A stretch of DNA of 64,000 nt from Alcaligenaceae bacterium (lineage in GTDB: Bacteria > Pseudomonadota > Gammaproteobacteria > Burkholderiales > Burkholderiaceae_B), in contig JACCEO010000004.1 in NCBI GenBank assembly GCA_013416485.1, positions 62,001 to 126,000 on the forward strand, in the 5' to 3' direction. The translations under genes were made by a program, and so were the position numbers. This document shows, one piece after another, positions 19,278-29,153 of this stretch. The notes beneath the pieces were generated by a model. The model was given only the letters and a program-made list of their open reading frames with translations. It did no database searches and was not told where the DNA came from. Position 1 is the first letter of the stretch; each line of letters begins with the position of its first letter.

Positions 19278-19886
19278 ATGAATGACTTTATATCTGCCGG
19301 ACCCATTGACCCAGAACTTATTGGGGCAAATGAGGTCGAGCCTACGGAAATACAGGCTTTACCATATCATAAGCCTGTGTTTCTGGTAGGCATGATGGGT
19401 GCAGGAAAAACCACGATAGGTCGTGCTTTAGCCCGTTACCTAGATCGTGAATTTCTGGATTTGGATCACGAGCTGGAAGCGCGCTGCGGTGTAAGGGTGT
19501 CGTTAATTTTCGACATCGAAGGCGAGGAAGGGTTCCGTAAACGTGAAACTTTGGCCTTGGAAGAGTGTTCACTACGACAAAATATTGTGTTGGCCACAGG
19601 TGGTGGGGCCATACTGGCTCCCGAAAACCGTGACTATTTACGCCAGCGTGGCATCGTTGTCTACTTGCGTGCCAGTGCGGACGAACTGTATAAACGAGTG
19701 GCCCGTGATCGTAACCGACCCTTGCTGCAAACCCCTGACCCACGGGCACGGATAGGTGAACTACTGGAACATCGCGCGCCGCTTTACGAAGAAGTGGCAG
19801 ACTTGGTATTTGATACAGGCCCGGCTCCCGTATCGCAATTGGTGCGTACACTCATCCCCTTACTTCAGCAATATAGGAAGCCATAG
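19278..19886 (+). CDS. aroK: Shikimate kinase
   Basis: AroK phosphorylates shikimate at the 3-OH in chorismate synthesis. The 202 residues have an N-terminal extension of about 30 residues ahead of the core, then Walker [10 protein letters not shown] (about 38-46), [16 protein letters not shown], the GGG shikimate-binding turn and the lid RNRPLL. The stop overlaps the GTG start of aroB by one base. The extension is a little longer than usual; no internal start is clearly better. Confidence 0.95.
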   Translation: MNDFISAGPIDPELIGANEVEPTEIQALPYHKPVFLVGMMGAGKTTIGRALARYLDREFLDLDHELEARCGVRVSLIFDIEGEEGFRKRETLALEECSLRQNIVLATGGGAILAPENRDYLRQRGIVVYLRASADELYKRVARDRNRPLLQTPDPRARIGELLEHRAPLYEEVADLVFDTGPAPVSQLVRTLIPLLQQYRKP

Positions 19887-20989
19887 TGATTACAGTTCAA
19901 GTTGATACGCCCGGTGGTGCTTACCCCATACATATCGGATCAGGGCGTTTAGACCATTTGGCCGATAGCATTCCCGATGACGCCACAGCTATTGCTTTGG
20001 TGACCAACGATAGCGTGGGTGCTTTGTATGGTGACCGGGCACAACAGGCGCTGGAAGCCTCTGGATGTCGTGTGGTGCGCATTACCTTGCCCGATGGCGA
20101 GTCTCATAAAAACTGGGAAACGCTAAACCTGATTTTTGACGCCTTGTTACAACATAGGTTGGATCGCAAGGCGGTGTTGGTGGCTTTGGGTGGTGGTGTG
20201 GTGGGTGATATGTGCGGATATGCCGCAGCCAGTTATATGCGTGGCGTGCGTTTTGTCCAGGTACCTACCACCTTGTTGTCACAAGTGGATTCGTCGGTAG
20301 GGGGTAAAACCGGTATTAATCACCCCCTGGGCAAGAACATGATAGGGGCGTTTTATCAGCCTATTGCCGTCGAGATTGATACCGATGTCCTGAGTAGTCT
20401 GCCAGCTCGTGAAATTTCTGCTGGCTTGGCCGAGGTCATCAAGTACGGTCTGATCATAGATGCAGACTTCTTCGATTGGTGTGAAGGCAACATGGTGGCT
20501 TTACGGGCTCTGGAGCCTAAAGCCATAAGTTATGCCATACAACGTTCTTGTGAACTCAAGGCCTATGTCGTGTCGCAAGACGAACGGGAGTCAGGTTTAC
20601 GGGCCATTTTGAACTTTGGCCACACGTTTGGCCATGCCATTGAAGCCGGCCTGGGTTATGGGCAGTGGTTACATGGTGAGGCCGTGGGTTGTGGCATGTT
20701 GCAAGCAGCGCAACTGTCGGCACGTAGTGAAGGGTTGGCCGAAAGTAGCGTACGGCGCGTAAAGGCGCTGGTGCAAGCCAGTGGCTGCCCCCATCTGCCG
20801 CCAGACTTAGGCACCCAGCGCTGGTTAGACTTAATGCAAGTCGATAAAAAAACCCAAGGTGGCGAATTGCGCTTCATTGTCCTACCTGAGATAGGTGTGG
20901 CACGTTTTAAAACCGTACCTACTGACGCGTTGCTGCAGGTGTTGGCCTTGGCAAGTGTTGGGTCCGATAGCAATACGGCGCCTGCATGA
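19886..20989 (+). CDS. aroB: 3-dehydroquinate synthase
   Basis: AroB converts DAHP to 3-dehydroquinate using NAD+ and a divalent metal. The 367-residue protein has [19 protein letters not shown] for nucleotide binding, [16 protein letters not shown] for substrate binding, and metal ligands in [19 protein letters not shown] and LHGEAV. GTG start, translationally coupled to aroK. The stop overlaps the dgt start by four bases, so aroK-aroB-dgt is one operon. Confidence 0.96.
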   Translation: MITVQVDTPGGAYPIHIGSGRLDHLADSIPDDATAIALVTNDSVGALYGDRAQQALEASGCRVVRITLPDGESHKNWETLNLIFDALLQHRLDRKAVLVALGGGVVGDMCGYAAASYMRGVRFVQVPTTLLSQVDSSVGGKTGINHPLGKNMIGAFYQPIAVEIDTDVLSSLPAREISAGLAEVIKYGLIIDADFFDWCEGNMVALRALEPKAISYAIQRSCELKAYVVSQDERESGLRAILNFGHTFGHAIEAGLGYGQWLHGEAVGCGMLQAAQLSARSEGLAESSVRRVKALVQASGCPHLPPDLGTQRWLDLMQVDKKTQGGELRFIVLPEIGVARFKTVPTDALLQVLALASVGSDSNTAPA

Positions 20990-22113
20990 CAGCCCTGGCG
21001 CCTTATGCCTGTCACCCTGACCGCAGTCGGGGGCGTCGCTATGACGAAGCCCCGCCTGCAGGTCGAAATCAATTCCAGCGCGACCGGGATCGCATTATTC
21101 ATTGCAATGCCTTTCGTTTGTTGGAATACAAAACTCAGGTTTTCATTAACCACGAAGGTGATCTGTTTCGCACTCGCTTAACTCACAGCATAGAAGTGGC
21201 CCAGATAGGGCGTACTTTGGCGCGTAATTTGCAAGTACACGAAGATTTAGTCGAAGCCATATCTTTGGCTCATGACTTGGGGCATACGCCGTTTGGCCAT
21301 GCGGGTCAAGACGAACTGAATGCGTGTATACGGGAGCTGGCGCCTGGGGCTGGGGGGTTCGAGCACAATTTGCAAAGCTTGCGCGTAGTCGACGAACTGG
21401 AAGAACGTTACGCCAGCTTCAACGGCTTGAATCTGTGTTTTGAAACGCGAGAAGGCATACTGAAGCACTGTTCGGTGAAGCATGCACGGCAATTGGGGGA
21501 TGTGGGCGAACGCTTTGTGAACCGTAACCAACCCTCACTCGAGGCACAAATAGCTAATTTGGCTGACGAGATTGCCTACAATAATCACGACATTGATGAC
21601 GGCTTACGTTCAGGGTTGATCACTATCGACCAGCTAAAAACACTGGAAATATTTTCTAGCCACTACGATCAGGTGAAGCGTCTATACCCTGATCTGGACG
21701 GGCGCCGATTAATTTCTGAAATTATTCGCGCCATGATCAATACTCTGGTGTTGGATATGACGCAAACTACCCAAGCCAATATTCATCGTGCTCAACCTGG
21801 CTGCGTAGAGGATGTTAGGTTGGCCCCTGCGTTGGCTGCCTTTTCAACGTCCATAAGACACCAGGCCAATGAACTGAAAGCTTTTTTATTAAGCAATTTG
21901 TACCGTCATTATCGCGTCATGCGCATGACCACGAAAGCGCGTGCCATAGTACGTGAGCTATTCCAGGCATTTTTGAACGACCCACGTTTGCTGGCGGACG
22001 AGTATCGGCGCGATGATCAAGTCGCGCAAGCACGTGCGATTGCTGACTATATCGCAGGGATGACAGACCGCTATGCCATGCGGGAGCATAGGCAGCTTTT
22101 TGTTATGGAATAA
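20986..22113 (+). CDS. dgt: dGTPase-like HD-domain deoxyguanosinetriphosphate triphosphohydrolase
   Basis: This 375-residue protein belongs to the short dGTPase-like family, which hydrolyses dNTPs to nucleosides and triphosphate. It carries an HD domain with metal-binding residues in [26 protein letters not shown] and the distal [13 protein letters not shown]. The N-terminal [24 protein letters not shown] is typical. It overlaps aroB by four bases, the conserved aroKB-dgt arrangement. It converges on uvrA with 14 bases between stops. Confidence 0.92.
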   Translation: MTALAPYACHPDRSRGRRYDEAPPAGRNQFQRDRDRIIHCNAFRLLEYKTQVFINHEGDLFRTRLTHSIEVAQIGRTLARNLQVHEDLVEAISLAHDLGHTPFGHAGQDELNACIRELAPGAGGFEHNLQSLRVVDELEERYASFNGLNLCFETREGILKHCSVKHARQLGDVGERFVNRNQPSLEAQIANLADEIAYNNHDIDDGLRSGLITIDQLKTLEIFSSHYDQVKRLYPDLDGRRLISEIIRAMINTLVLDMTQTTQANIHRAQPGCVEDVRLAPALAAFSTSIRHQANELKAFLLSNLYRHYRVMRMTTKARAIVRELFQAFLNDPRLLADEYRRDDQVAQARAIADYIAGMTDRYAMREHRQLFVME

Positions 22114-22127
22114 GTTGGAATCTGATG

Positions 22128-24974
22128 TTATGTTCGCATTAACTTCAGATAACGCCCGGTGTGACTGGCTTCGCACGCAGCAATCTCTTCTGGGGTTCCT
22201 TGGACCACTATGCGCCCGCCGCCGTTGCCGCCTTCTGGTCCCATGTCTATCACCCAGTCTGCTGTTTTAATAACGTCCAGGTTGTGCTCTATGACCACTA
22301 CGGTGTTACCAGCATCCACCAGTTTGCGCAGTACTTCCAGTAATAGGGCGATGTCGTGGAAATGCAGGCCAGTGGTGGGTTCGTCCAGGATGTACAAAGT
22401 ACGACCGGTACTGCGCTTGGACAGTTCCAGCGATAGCTTGACGCGTTGGGCCTCTCCGCCAGAAAGTGTAGTGGCGCTTTGGCCCAAGCGTATATAGGAT
22501 AGGCCTACGTCCATCAGGGTGTGTAATTTGCGCGCTACGGTAGGTACGGCTTCAAAGTAGTCTAGGGCTTGTTCTACGGTCAGGTTGAGCACTTCGCTAA
22601 TCGTGCGCCCCCGATAGCGGATCTCTAGGGTTTCGCGGTTATAGCGTTGGCCTACACAGACATCGCAGGGTACATACATATCGGGTAGAAAGTGCATTTC
22701 TACTTTGACGACGCCGTCGCCTTGGCAGGCTTCGCAACGCCCACCTTTGACATTGAAGGAAAATCGACCAGGGTCGTAACCGCGAGTACGTGACTCCGGT
22801 ACCCCGGCGAACAGTTCGCGTATCGGGGTAAACATGCCGGTGTAAGTAGCAGGGTTGCTGCGAGGTGTGCGCCCTATGGGGCTTTGATCCACATTGATGA
22901 TTTTATCGAAATGCTCTAAGCCTTCCAAGGTATCGTATGGTGCGGGTTCCGTTTGGGCTCGGTGCAGCTTTTGGGCGACTACGGTGGCCAGAGTATCGTT
23001 GATCAGGGTGGATTTCCCTGAGCCTGAAACCCCGGATATACATACCAGGCGGCCTGCGGGTATGGATAAATCGACCGACTTCAGATTATTGCCGCGACAG
23101 CCCTTTAGCAGTAGGTGGGGCAGGTCGTCGGTAATTGCACGGTGTTCGGGAATGGCAATGTGACGACTGCCATTAAGGTATTGTCCTGTCAGTGATTTGG
23201 GATTGTCTAGTATGTCTTGTGGGGAGCCTTGGGCGACGATATCACCGCCATGCTCACCGGCACCGGGTCCCATATCAACCACGTAGTCGGCAGACCGTAT
23301 CATGTCTTCGTCGTGTTCGACCACGATGACGCTGTTACCCAGGTCGCGCAAATGCATTAAGGTGCCAATTAGGCGGTCATTGTCGCGTTGGTGTAATCCT
23401 ATAGAAGGTTCATCCAGCACATACATGACGCCAGTTAACCCCGAGCCTATCTGGCTGGCTAGCCGTATACGTTGAGCCTCACCGCCAGATATGGTGTCCG
23501 CGCTGCGATCCAGCGACAGGTAGTTCAGGCCAACATTATTCAGGAACTGCAGGCGAGCTTCGATCTCACGCACGATACGGTCGGCGATTTCTTTTTTGGC
23601 GCCGGTTAGTGCCAGGGCCTGGAACCAAGCCAAGCAGTCTGACAGTGACAGGGCTTCCACTTCGTAAATGGCACGTCCTTGTCGTTCTCCCACACCCACT
23701 TCGTCGCCTATCAGGACGTTACGTGCCTCGGTGCGCAGGCGTGAGCCTTCGCAAGTTGAGCACTTTTGGCTATGACGATATTTGCCTAGCTCTTCACGCA
23801 CAGCGTTTGAGTCGGTTTCACGCCAGCGTCGTTCCAGGTTGGGGATGACCCCTTCAAAGGGATGTTGCTTGACGGTGGTTGCGCCTTTTTCGTTCAGGTA
23901 GAGGAAAGCGATTTCTTCATCGCCCGAGCCATATAGTATGCAGTGTTGTATGGTGTCAGGTAGCTCGTTGAATGGTAATTCAATATCGAAGTCGTAATAC
24001 GCCGCCAAGCTGGTTAGCAGGGTGTAAGTAAAGGCGTTGCGACGATCCCAGCCGTGTATGGCCCCACTGGGTAGACTAAGGTCAGGGAAGGCGACCACAC
24101 GTTTGGGGTCAAAGACATCCACATTACCCAGGCCATCGCATACCGGACAGGCACCTACGGGATTGTTAAAACTAAATAGGCGGGGCTCCAGTTCAGTCAG
24201 GCTATGCTGACAAACCGGACAGGCATAGTGGCTGGAAAACGTGTGTTCTTCGCCACTGTCCATATTGATGGCTATGGCCCGGCCTTGTGCCAGCTTTAAT
24301 GCCGTTTCAAAACTTTCAGCTAGACGCTGTTGGCTGTCGGGGCGAACTCGCAGGCGGTCTATCACTACATCAAAGTCGTGTTTTTCGTTTTTATTCAGCG
24401 GCTCCATGTCGTCTATGGACACCATGACACCATTGACGCGCAGACGTACAAAGCCTTGAGCCTGTAAACTGGCACATTCGTCCTCGAAGCTGCCTTTGCG
24501 CGAGCGAGCCACCGGCGCTAGTATGGATAGCCGGGTGTCTGCAGCCCAGCTAAGTACCTTGTCTACCATTTGGCTAACGCTTTGGGCTTGCAAGGGTAGG
24601 GCGTGTTCGGGGCAGTAGGGAGTGCCCACGCGCGCGTACAATAGGCGCAGATAATCGTGGATTTCGGTAATTGTTCCTACGGTAGAGCGCGGATTATGCC
24701 CGGCAGATTTTTGCTCTATAGAGATAGCTGGCGACAAACCTTCGATCAGGTCTACGTCGGGCTTATCCATTAATTGCAGAAACTGTCGTGCGTAGGCCGA
24801 TAGGCTTTCTACGTAGCGTCGTTGGCCTTCAGCATATAAAGTGTCGAAGGCGAGCGACGACTTGCCTGATCCTGACAAACCGGTAACGACCACCAGTTTA
24901 TGTCTGGGCAGGTCGACAGAAATATTTTTAAGGTTATGCGTACGGGCGCCCCGGATGCGAATCGCTTCCATCAA
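22128..24974 (-). CDS. uvrA: Excinuclease ABC subunit A
   Basis: UvrA is the damage-recognition ATPase of nucleotide excision repair. The 948 residues contain two ABC modules: Walker [13 protein letters not shown] (about 33-44) with LSGGEAQRI, and GVSGSGKST with [12 protein letters not shown]. Zinc-finger cysteines are in [20 protein letters not shown] and [20 protein letters not shown]. Length is normal. No convincing LexA box was found upstream. uvrA divergent from an MFS gene followed by ssb is conserved in Alcaligenaceae. Confidence 0.97.
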   Translation of the reverse strand: MMEAIRIRGARTHNLKNISVDLPRHKLVVVTGLSGSGKSSLAFDTLYAEGQRRYVESLSAYARQFLQLMDKPDVDLIEGLSPAISIEQKSAGHNPRSTVGTITEIHDYLRLLYARVGTPYCPEHALPLQAQSVSQMVDKVLSWAADTRLSILAPVARSRKGSFEDECASLQAQGFVRLRVNGVMVSIDDMEPLNKNEKHDFDVVIDRLRVRPDSQQRLAESFETALKLAQGRAIAINMDSGEEHTFSSHYACPVCQHSLTELEPRLFSFNNPVGACPVCDGLGNVDVFDPKRVVAFPDLSLPSGAIHGWDRRNAFTYTLLTSLAAYYDFDIELPFNELPDTIQHCILYGSGDEEIAFLYLNEKGATTVKQHPFEGVIPNLERRWRETDSNAVREELGKYRHSQKCSTCEGSRLRTEARNVLIGDEVGVGERQGRAIYEVEALSLSDCLAWFQALALTGAKKEIADRIVREIEARLQFLNNVGLNYLSLDRSADTISGGEAQRIRLASQIGSGLTGVMYVLDEPSIGLHQRDNDRLIGTLMHLRDLGNSVIVVEHDEDMIRSADYVVDMGPGAGEHGGDIVAQGSPQDILDNPKSLTGQYLNGSRHIAIPEHRAITDDLPHLLLKGCRGNNLKSVDLSIPAGRLVCISGVSGSGKSTLINDTLATVVAQKLHRAQTEPAPYDTLEGLEHFDKIINVDQSPIGRTPRSNPATYTGMFTPIRELFAGVPESRTRGYDPGRFSFNVKGGRCEACQGDGVVKVEMHFLPDMYVPCDVCVGQRYNRETLEIRYRGRTISEVLNLTVEQALDYFEAVPTVARKLHTLMDVGLSYIRLGQSATTLSGGEAQRVKLSLELSKRSTGRTLYILDEPTTGLHFHDIALLLEVLRKLVDAGNTVVVIEHNLDVIKTADWVIDMGPEGGNGGGRIVVQGTPEEIAACEASHTGRYLKLMRT

Positions 24975-25115
24975 CTTTCAGTTCAAGGTCTCTAAACAGG
25001 CTAACTTGCTACTATAACGCGCAGGACCTTGGTGTGCTGTGCTAGGTCTGTATATGTGTGTTTCTGGCACTGTTGTTGGGATTCGGTACCATTTTTCTTT
25101 TTTGTAGAGTTCTTA

Positions 25116-26324
25116 ATGTCTGACGCTGTTGTTGAAACTCAAAGCGCTAAACCAATCAAGCTAAGGCTGACACAAACAGAACGCCGCGCTAGCATCGCGC
25201 TGGCCTTGTTGTTTGCATCCCGCATGCTGGGCTTGTTTATGTTGACACCTATATTTGCGGTAGCGGCTCAGGCCATACCCGGTGGCAATAATGCAACCAA
25301 GGTTGGCCTGGCGCTGGGTGCTTACGGCTTGACCCAGGCCATTATGCAAATACCTTTAGGTATGGCATCGGACCGTTATGGCAGGCGCCCCATCATTGTG
25401 TTTGGCATGCTGCTGTTTATTATTGGCGGGGTGGTGTGTGCTCTGGCCTCAGATGTTAATTGGATCATTGCGGGTCGTACCATACAGGGGCTGGGAGCGG
25501 TATCTGCCGCTATTACTGCATGGGTAGCTGATGCCACTCGCCCCGAAGTGCGTACCCGTGCTATGGCGATGGTGGGTGGTTCCATCGGTATTTCATTTGC
25601 TGTGTCTCTGGTGTTGTCGCCGGTATTGGTGGGCGAATTTGGGTTGTCAGGTTTGTTTTGGGCGATTAGCTTGCTAGGTTTTGTTTGTTTGCTGATCGCT
25701 AGTTTTGTTGTACCTGCTGTGCCCCAAGAGCAGGCACCTATTATTCAGGCTAGGCCACGTGATGTGCTGGGTCACATCGACCTGCTGCGCTTGAATTTTG
25801 GTGTGTTTTGCCTGCACTTTATTTTGATCGCCATGTTTATTGTTGCGCCAGGCTTGTTAGAACGTTTGGGTGACTACACCACAGCCAGCTTATGGAAGGT
25901 CTATTTGCCGGTCATACTGCTGTCATTTGTATTGATGGTGCCAGCGGTGTTTTACACAGAAACGCGCCGCGCCCACAAAAAGGCTATGGATTACTCTATT
26001 GCCGGTTTGGTGGTGGTGCTGGCGGTGATGCCATTGCTTAGTAATAACTTCCTGGCCTTGGTGATTGCTTTGGTCGGGTTCTTTATCGCCTTCAATATCC
26101 TGGAGGCTTTACAGCCCTCGCTGGTGTCGCGCGTTGCGCCGCCAGAGTACAAAGGACTGGCACTGGGTTTCTACAATACCGCTCAGTCGCTAGGTGTGTT
26201 TATGGGTGGCTTAAGCGGTGGGTTGATAGTGTCGCGCAGTGAGCCTTCGACAGTGTTCTTTATGTCAGCTGCCCTGGCCTTGTTATGGTTAATTACCGCA
26301 CGTGGCTTTAAATCACCCGCTTAA
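25116..26324 (+). CDS. MFS transporter
   Basis: This is a 402-residue major facilitator with about 12 membrane helices. The typical motif between helices 2 and 3 reads GMASDRYGRRPIIVFG. The substrate is not evident; the closest general type is a drug or sugar exporter-like MFS protein. The longer frame from 25029 is rejected because MSDAVVETQ at 25116 is the better start and the upstream residues are cysteine- and phenylalanine-rich without conservation. It lies between uvrA and ssb, as in Bordetella. Confidence 0.88.
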   Translation: MSDAVVETQSAKPIKLRLTQTERRASIALALLFASRMLGLFMLTPIFAVAAQAIPGGNNATKVGLALGAYGLTQAIMQIPLGMASDRYGRRPIIVFGMLLFIIGGVVCALASDVNWIIAGRTIQGLGAVSAAITAWVADATRPEVRTRAMAMVGGSIGISFAVSLVLSPVLVGEFGLSGLFWAISLLGFVCLLIASFVVPAVPQEQAPIIQARPRDVLGHIDLLRLNFGVFCLHFILIAMFIVAPGLLERLGDYTTASLWKVYLPVILLSFVLMVPAVFYTETRRAHKKAMDYSIAGLVVVLAVMPLLSNNFLALVIALVGFFIAFNILEALQPSLVSRVAPPEYKGLALGFYNTAQSLGVFMGGLSGGLIVSRSEPSTVFFMSAALALLWLITARGFKSPA

Positions 26325-26431
26325 GACGTAGCAAATTCTTCACACGTAGCAATACGTAATCAGTTTCTCTGCCAACGGTTTATGGCCGATAATGGCAAGT
26401 ATGTGCAATTTTTCCAGATAAAGGTCAGCTC

Positions 26432-26920
26432 ATGGCATCAGTTAATAAAGTTATTCTTGTCGGCAATCTGGGGCGTGACCCAGAAGTCCGCTACAGCCCC
26501 GACGGCGCGGCTATTTGTAATGTGTCCATTGCCACTACCTCGCAGTGGAAAGACAAGGCTACAGGCGAGCGTCGCGAAGAAACCGAATGGCACCGTGTGG
26601 TTTTCTACAACCGTCTGGCCGAAATTGCTGGTGAGTACCTTAAAAAAGGTCGTGCTGTTTATGTGGAAGGTCGCCTGAAAACCCGTAAATGGCAAGACAA
26701 GGACACCGGTGCCGACCGCTACAGCACTGACATCGTTGCTGACCAGATGCAAATGTTGGGTGGCCGTGATGGCGGTGGTGAAGGCGGCGGCATGGGTGGT
26801 GGTGAGTACAACCAAGCACCAGCACGTCAGCAGCAGCGTCCGCCACAGCCACGACCGGCAGCACCTCAAGCGTCTCCTGGCGTTAATTTGGCCGATATGG
26901 ATGACGATGTACCGTTCTAA
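26432..26920 (+). CDS. ssb: Single-stranded DNA-binding protein
   Basis: SSB coats single-stranded DNA and recruits partners during replication and repair. The 162 residues comprise an OB fold (about 1-110, [20 protein letters not shown] at the start), a glycine-rich and Gln/Pro-rich linker, and the acidic tip MDDDVPF that docks partner proteins. Start and length match the family. A strong terminator follows 31 bases after the stop. Confidence 0.97.
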   Translation: MASVNKVILVGNLGRDPEVRYSPDGAAICNVSIATTSQWKDKATGERREETEWHRVVFYNRLAEIAGEYLKKGRAVYVEGRLKTRKWQDKDTGADRYSTDIVADQMQMLGGRDGGGEGGGMGGGEYNQAPARQQQRPPQPRPAAPQASPGVNLADMDDDVPF

Positions 26921-26951
26921 GGCGGCACACGATTAGTTTTTAGATAATTCA

Positions 26952-26982
26952 AGCCTTACTATCGATTTAGTAAGGCTTTTTT
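26952..26982 (+). terminator. Rho-independent terminator after ssb
   Basis: AGCCTTACT (26952-26960) and AGTAAGGCT (26969-26977) form a perfect 9-bp stem with an 8-base loop, followed by a T-run. Confidence 0.9.
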
Positions 26983-27016
26983 GTATACACCTCATTTAGG
27001 AGGTAGTGGTGTCTGT

Positions 27017-27655
27017 TTAAAGCGGCCTGGAAACGCAAAGTCGAGATAAAAACAGTTTTGTATGTTCATCCAAGATAGTCGATATATCGTAGTCATGTAG
27101 CGCCCAATTTTTTAGGGAACTCATGTGGGCAAGGAACATGATCTCGAGGGCGATGATACGGGCATCTACTGGCAGGAAGACTTCGGCGTAAATACCAGCC
27201 CGTATGACGTCTTGCAAAACTTGGGCAATTTCATTTTCTTGGTCTTTAAATCGAGTACGTGCCTCGTGGGGTAAAGAAAGGAACTCCCGGTAGGTGACAC
27301 GAATCACGTCAGAACGCTCAAAGCAGGATTTGCCGTAGGTCGTAATTGCCACACGTAGCTTTTCGCTGATGGATGACTCGTGTTCCATGGCCTCAATCAT
27401 GCCTTCTTTTAAGTCATCAAAAATATCTTCGCATGCCATAACCAATAGATCAGATTTGGTCTCTATGTGACGATAGAGCCCACCGACGCTGATACCTGCA
27501 TGATCTGCAATTTCCTGCACAGATAGCGACTCAAAGCCCTTACGGTAGGTAAGTTCAATTGTCGTTTGGATGAGCTTGGTGCGCATTGCAGCTCGACGGC
27601 TGCCTGACTTAGAAGTTGTGCTTTTTTTGGGTGTTGTAATTGGTTTTGTTTGCAT
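27017..27655 (-). CDS. TetR-family transcriptional regulator
   Basis: A 212-residue regulator with a basic N-terminal tail (residues 1-23) and a TetR helix-turn-helix, SVQEIADHAGISVGGLYRHIETKSDLL (in part, about 43-70). The C-terminal ligand domain is unassigned. GAAGG precedes the ATG. It faces a 700-base gap containing a truncated reading frame that starts 60 bases away on the other strand. Its original target may therefore be lost. TetR proteins commonly repress the divergent gene and themselves. Confidence 0.88.
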   Translation of the reverse strand: MQTKPITTPKKSTTSKSGSRRAAMRTKLIQTTIELTYRKGFESLSVQEIADHAGISVGGLYRHIETKSDLLVMACEDIFDDLKEGMIEAMEHESSISEKLRVAITTYGKSCFERSDVIRVTYREFLSLPHEARTRFKDQENEIAQVLQDVIRAGIYAEVFLPVDARIIALEIMFLAHMSSLKNWALHDYDISTILDEHTKLFLSRLCVSRPL

Positions 27656-27714
27656 TAATTGCCTTCAAAAACATCGATAAGCCAGCAAAATTGATGCTAA
27701 AGGAGTAAAGAGAT

Positions 27715-27738
27715 ATGGCTTTGGATATTACCACTTAG
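27715..27738 (+). pseudogene. Truncated start of a lost gene (seven codons)
   Basis: AAAGGAG at 27699-27705 is an excellent Shine-Dalgarno site nine bases before an ATG that opens MALDITT and then a stop. It is divergent from the TetR gene, where a regulated target would lie, and a terminator-like hairpin follows about 90 bases on. I infer that the body of a gene was deleted and its leader and terminator stayed. A leader peptide is the alternative. Confidence 0.4.
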
Positions 27739-27752
27739 GAAAGTTAAGTTTG

Positions 27753-27766
27753 CGAGCGTTCACTCG
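27753..27766. promoter_or_regulatory. Possible TetR operator
   Basis: CGAGCGTTCACTCG is an imperfect inverted repeat: five of seven pairs match around the centre. It lies about 100 bases upstream of the TetR start. TetR proteins bind such short palindromes, but there is nothing specific to link this one to the neighbour. Confidence 0.3.
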
Positions 27767-27826
27767 GCATTGTAGTCGTGGACTATAGATAGTGCAGAGA
27801 GTGCTATTGGTATGTATCAATGGTTA

Positions 27827-27852
27827 AACGCCAGACATAATTGTATGGCGTT
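27827..27852 (+). terminator. Terminator-like hairpin in the gap after the truncated frame
   Basis: AACGCCAGACA (27827-27837) and TGTATGGCGTT (27842-27852) form an 11-position stem with one mismatch and a TAAT loop, followed by a weakly T-rich tail (TTCTTC from 27851). It lies downstream of the seven-codon frame at 27715. Confidence 0.5.
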
Positions 27853-28355
27853 CTTCATCCTCTGGTTAGAGAGGTAAGTTATACCGTCCTTTTTATTGCT
27901 TAAGTTGAAAAAAATACTAATTATATTAATTACTTAGGATTGTTTTCATAAGGATGCTGGCAAAGACTTAGTTACGGTTGCTAGCTGCTTGCGGTATTGG
28001 CATAAGTCCATTATTAACTAGATGTTAGCTCTGCTTTTAGGTCTTTCCAGAAATCAAGACTAATAAGGGTAAATCATTGAAATTTAAAGCTTGATTATAG
28101 GAAAAATCATATAATAAAGAATGCGAATAATCACTCCGTTTGATTTTAAATTTCAGAATATGTGATTGACTATAAATGCCTGTGCGCTTGGGGGTGTCAA
28201 TTTGCAGATCACGAAACCATCACCTACTTTTTAAGTGGAGCAATGCGCAGTCTATAAGCCTGCGATCAAGAGGCGGGGTATAGTGAAGCCTTACGCATAT
28301 ATCTGACAGTAGCTAGTGTATGCTTCCCGCTTTCTTTGGCTTTCATTAGGTCGTT

Positions 28356-29153
28356 ATGTTGATAGAAATAGTGTCCTACCTAACCTTGGGTGCAGGTATA
28401 GGGATACTGGCAGGTTTGTTGGGCATAGGCGGCGGCACAGTGACTGTGCCGGTCTTGGTGTTTTTGTTTACTGCCCACGGCATGGCACCTGACTATATTC
28501 AGCACATGGCGTTGGGAACGTCCATGTCGTTGATCATCTTTACTTCATTGGCCAGTTTGCGTGCCCATCACGCCCGTGGTGCTGTGAATTGGTCCATAGT
28601 ACGAGGTATGGCGCCTTGGTTGGTGCTGGGAACCTTTGTAGGAGCTTGGCTGACGGCCGGCTTGTCCAGCGATCTCTTGAAAATGATATTTGTGGTGTTT
28701 GTGTATGGCGTTGCTGTGCAGATGCTATTCAATATCAAACCTAAGGCGAATCGTGTGTTGCCAGGGCGTACAGGGATGCTTGCCAGCGGTAGCATAATCG
28801 GCGTTTTTTCCAGCTTTGTGGGTATAGGTGGGGGCACCTTATTAGTGCCTTTTATGACAGCCTGCAACGTGCCACTACGCGTCGTCATCGGTACTTCGGC
28901 AGCCTTGGGTTTTCCGATTGCAGTAGCGGGCACTTTAGGGTTTATTAGCAGTGGCTATAGCAATGCCAGTCTACCGGCCCTGAGCTTAGGCTTTGTGTAT
29001 CTACCTGCGTTGTTAGGCATGGCCATCATTAGCGTATTCACTGCACCATTGGGTGCCAAAATGGCGCATGCCTTGCCGGTTAGCAAGCTCAGGACCTTAT
29101 TTGCATTCCTGTTGCTTGCTGTTGCCACAAAAATGTTGCTGTCTTTACTTTAA
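28356..29153 (+). CDS. TSUP-family permease (TauE/SafE type)
   Basis: This 265-residue membrane protein has about eight helices and the duplicated glycine-rich signatures of the family: GILAGLLGIGGGTVTVPVL (about 18-36) and FSSFVGIGGGTLLVPF in the second half. The family exports or imports sulfur-containing or organic anions such as sulfite, sulfoacetate or taurine products. The substrate here is not evident. Its stop overlaps the stop of the convergent amidase gene by four bases. Confidence 0.88.
   Translation: MLIEIVSYLTLGAGIGILAGLLGIGGGTVTVPVLVFLFTAHGMAPDYIQHMALGTSMSLIIFTSLASLRAHHARGAVNWSIVRGMAPWLVLGTFVGAWLTAGLSSDLLKMIFVVFVYGVAVQMLFNIKPKANRVLPGRTGMLASGSIIGVFSSFVGIGGGTLLVPFMTACNVPLRVVIGTSAALGFPIAVAGTLGFISSGYSNASLPALSLGFVYLPALLGMAIISVFTAPLGAKMAHALPVSKLRTLFAFLLLAVATKMLLSLL

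Larger units (their letters stand above)
27656..28355. other. 700-base AT-rich intergenic region with gene remnants
   Basis: This is the only long gap in the window. It holds a ribosome-binding site and start codon opening a seven-codon frame (27715-27738), an imperfect inverted repeat that could be a TetR operator (27753-27766), a terminator-like hairpin (27827-27852) and an 11-bp AT-rich inverted repeat with arms at 28078-28088 and 28145-28155. No ORF of gene length exists on either strand. It reads as a decayed locus plus promoter DNA for the TSUP gene. Confidence 0.6.

Noticed and set aside
25040-25070. Possible LexA box upstream of uvrA (CTGTATAT half-site)
   Set aside because: Only one half matches; the second half (GTGTGTTT) does not fit CTGT-N8-ACAG, so SOS control of uvrA cannot be claimed.
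28078-28155. 11-bp AT-rich inverted repeat (TGAAATTTAAA/TTTAAATTTCA) as ends of an insertion element
   Set aside because: The arms are only 78 bases apart end to end, there are no flanking direct repeats, and no transposase gene or remnant lies between them. Chance pairing in AT-rich DNA is likely.
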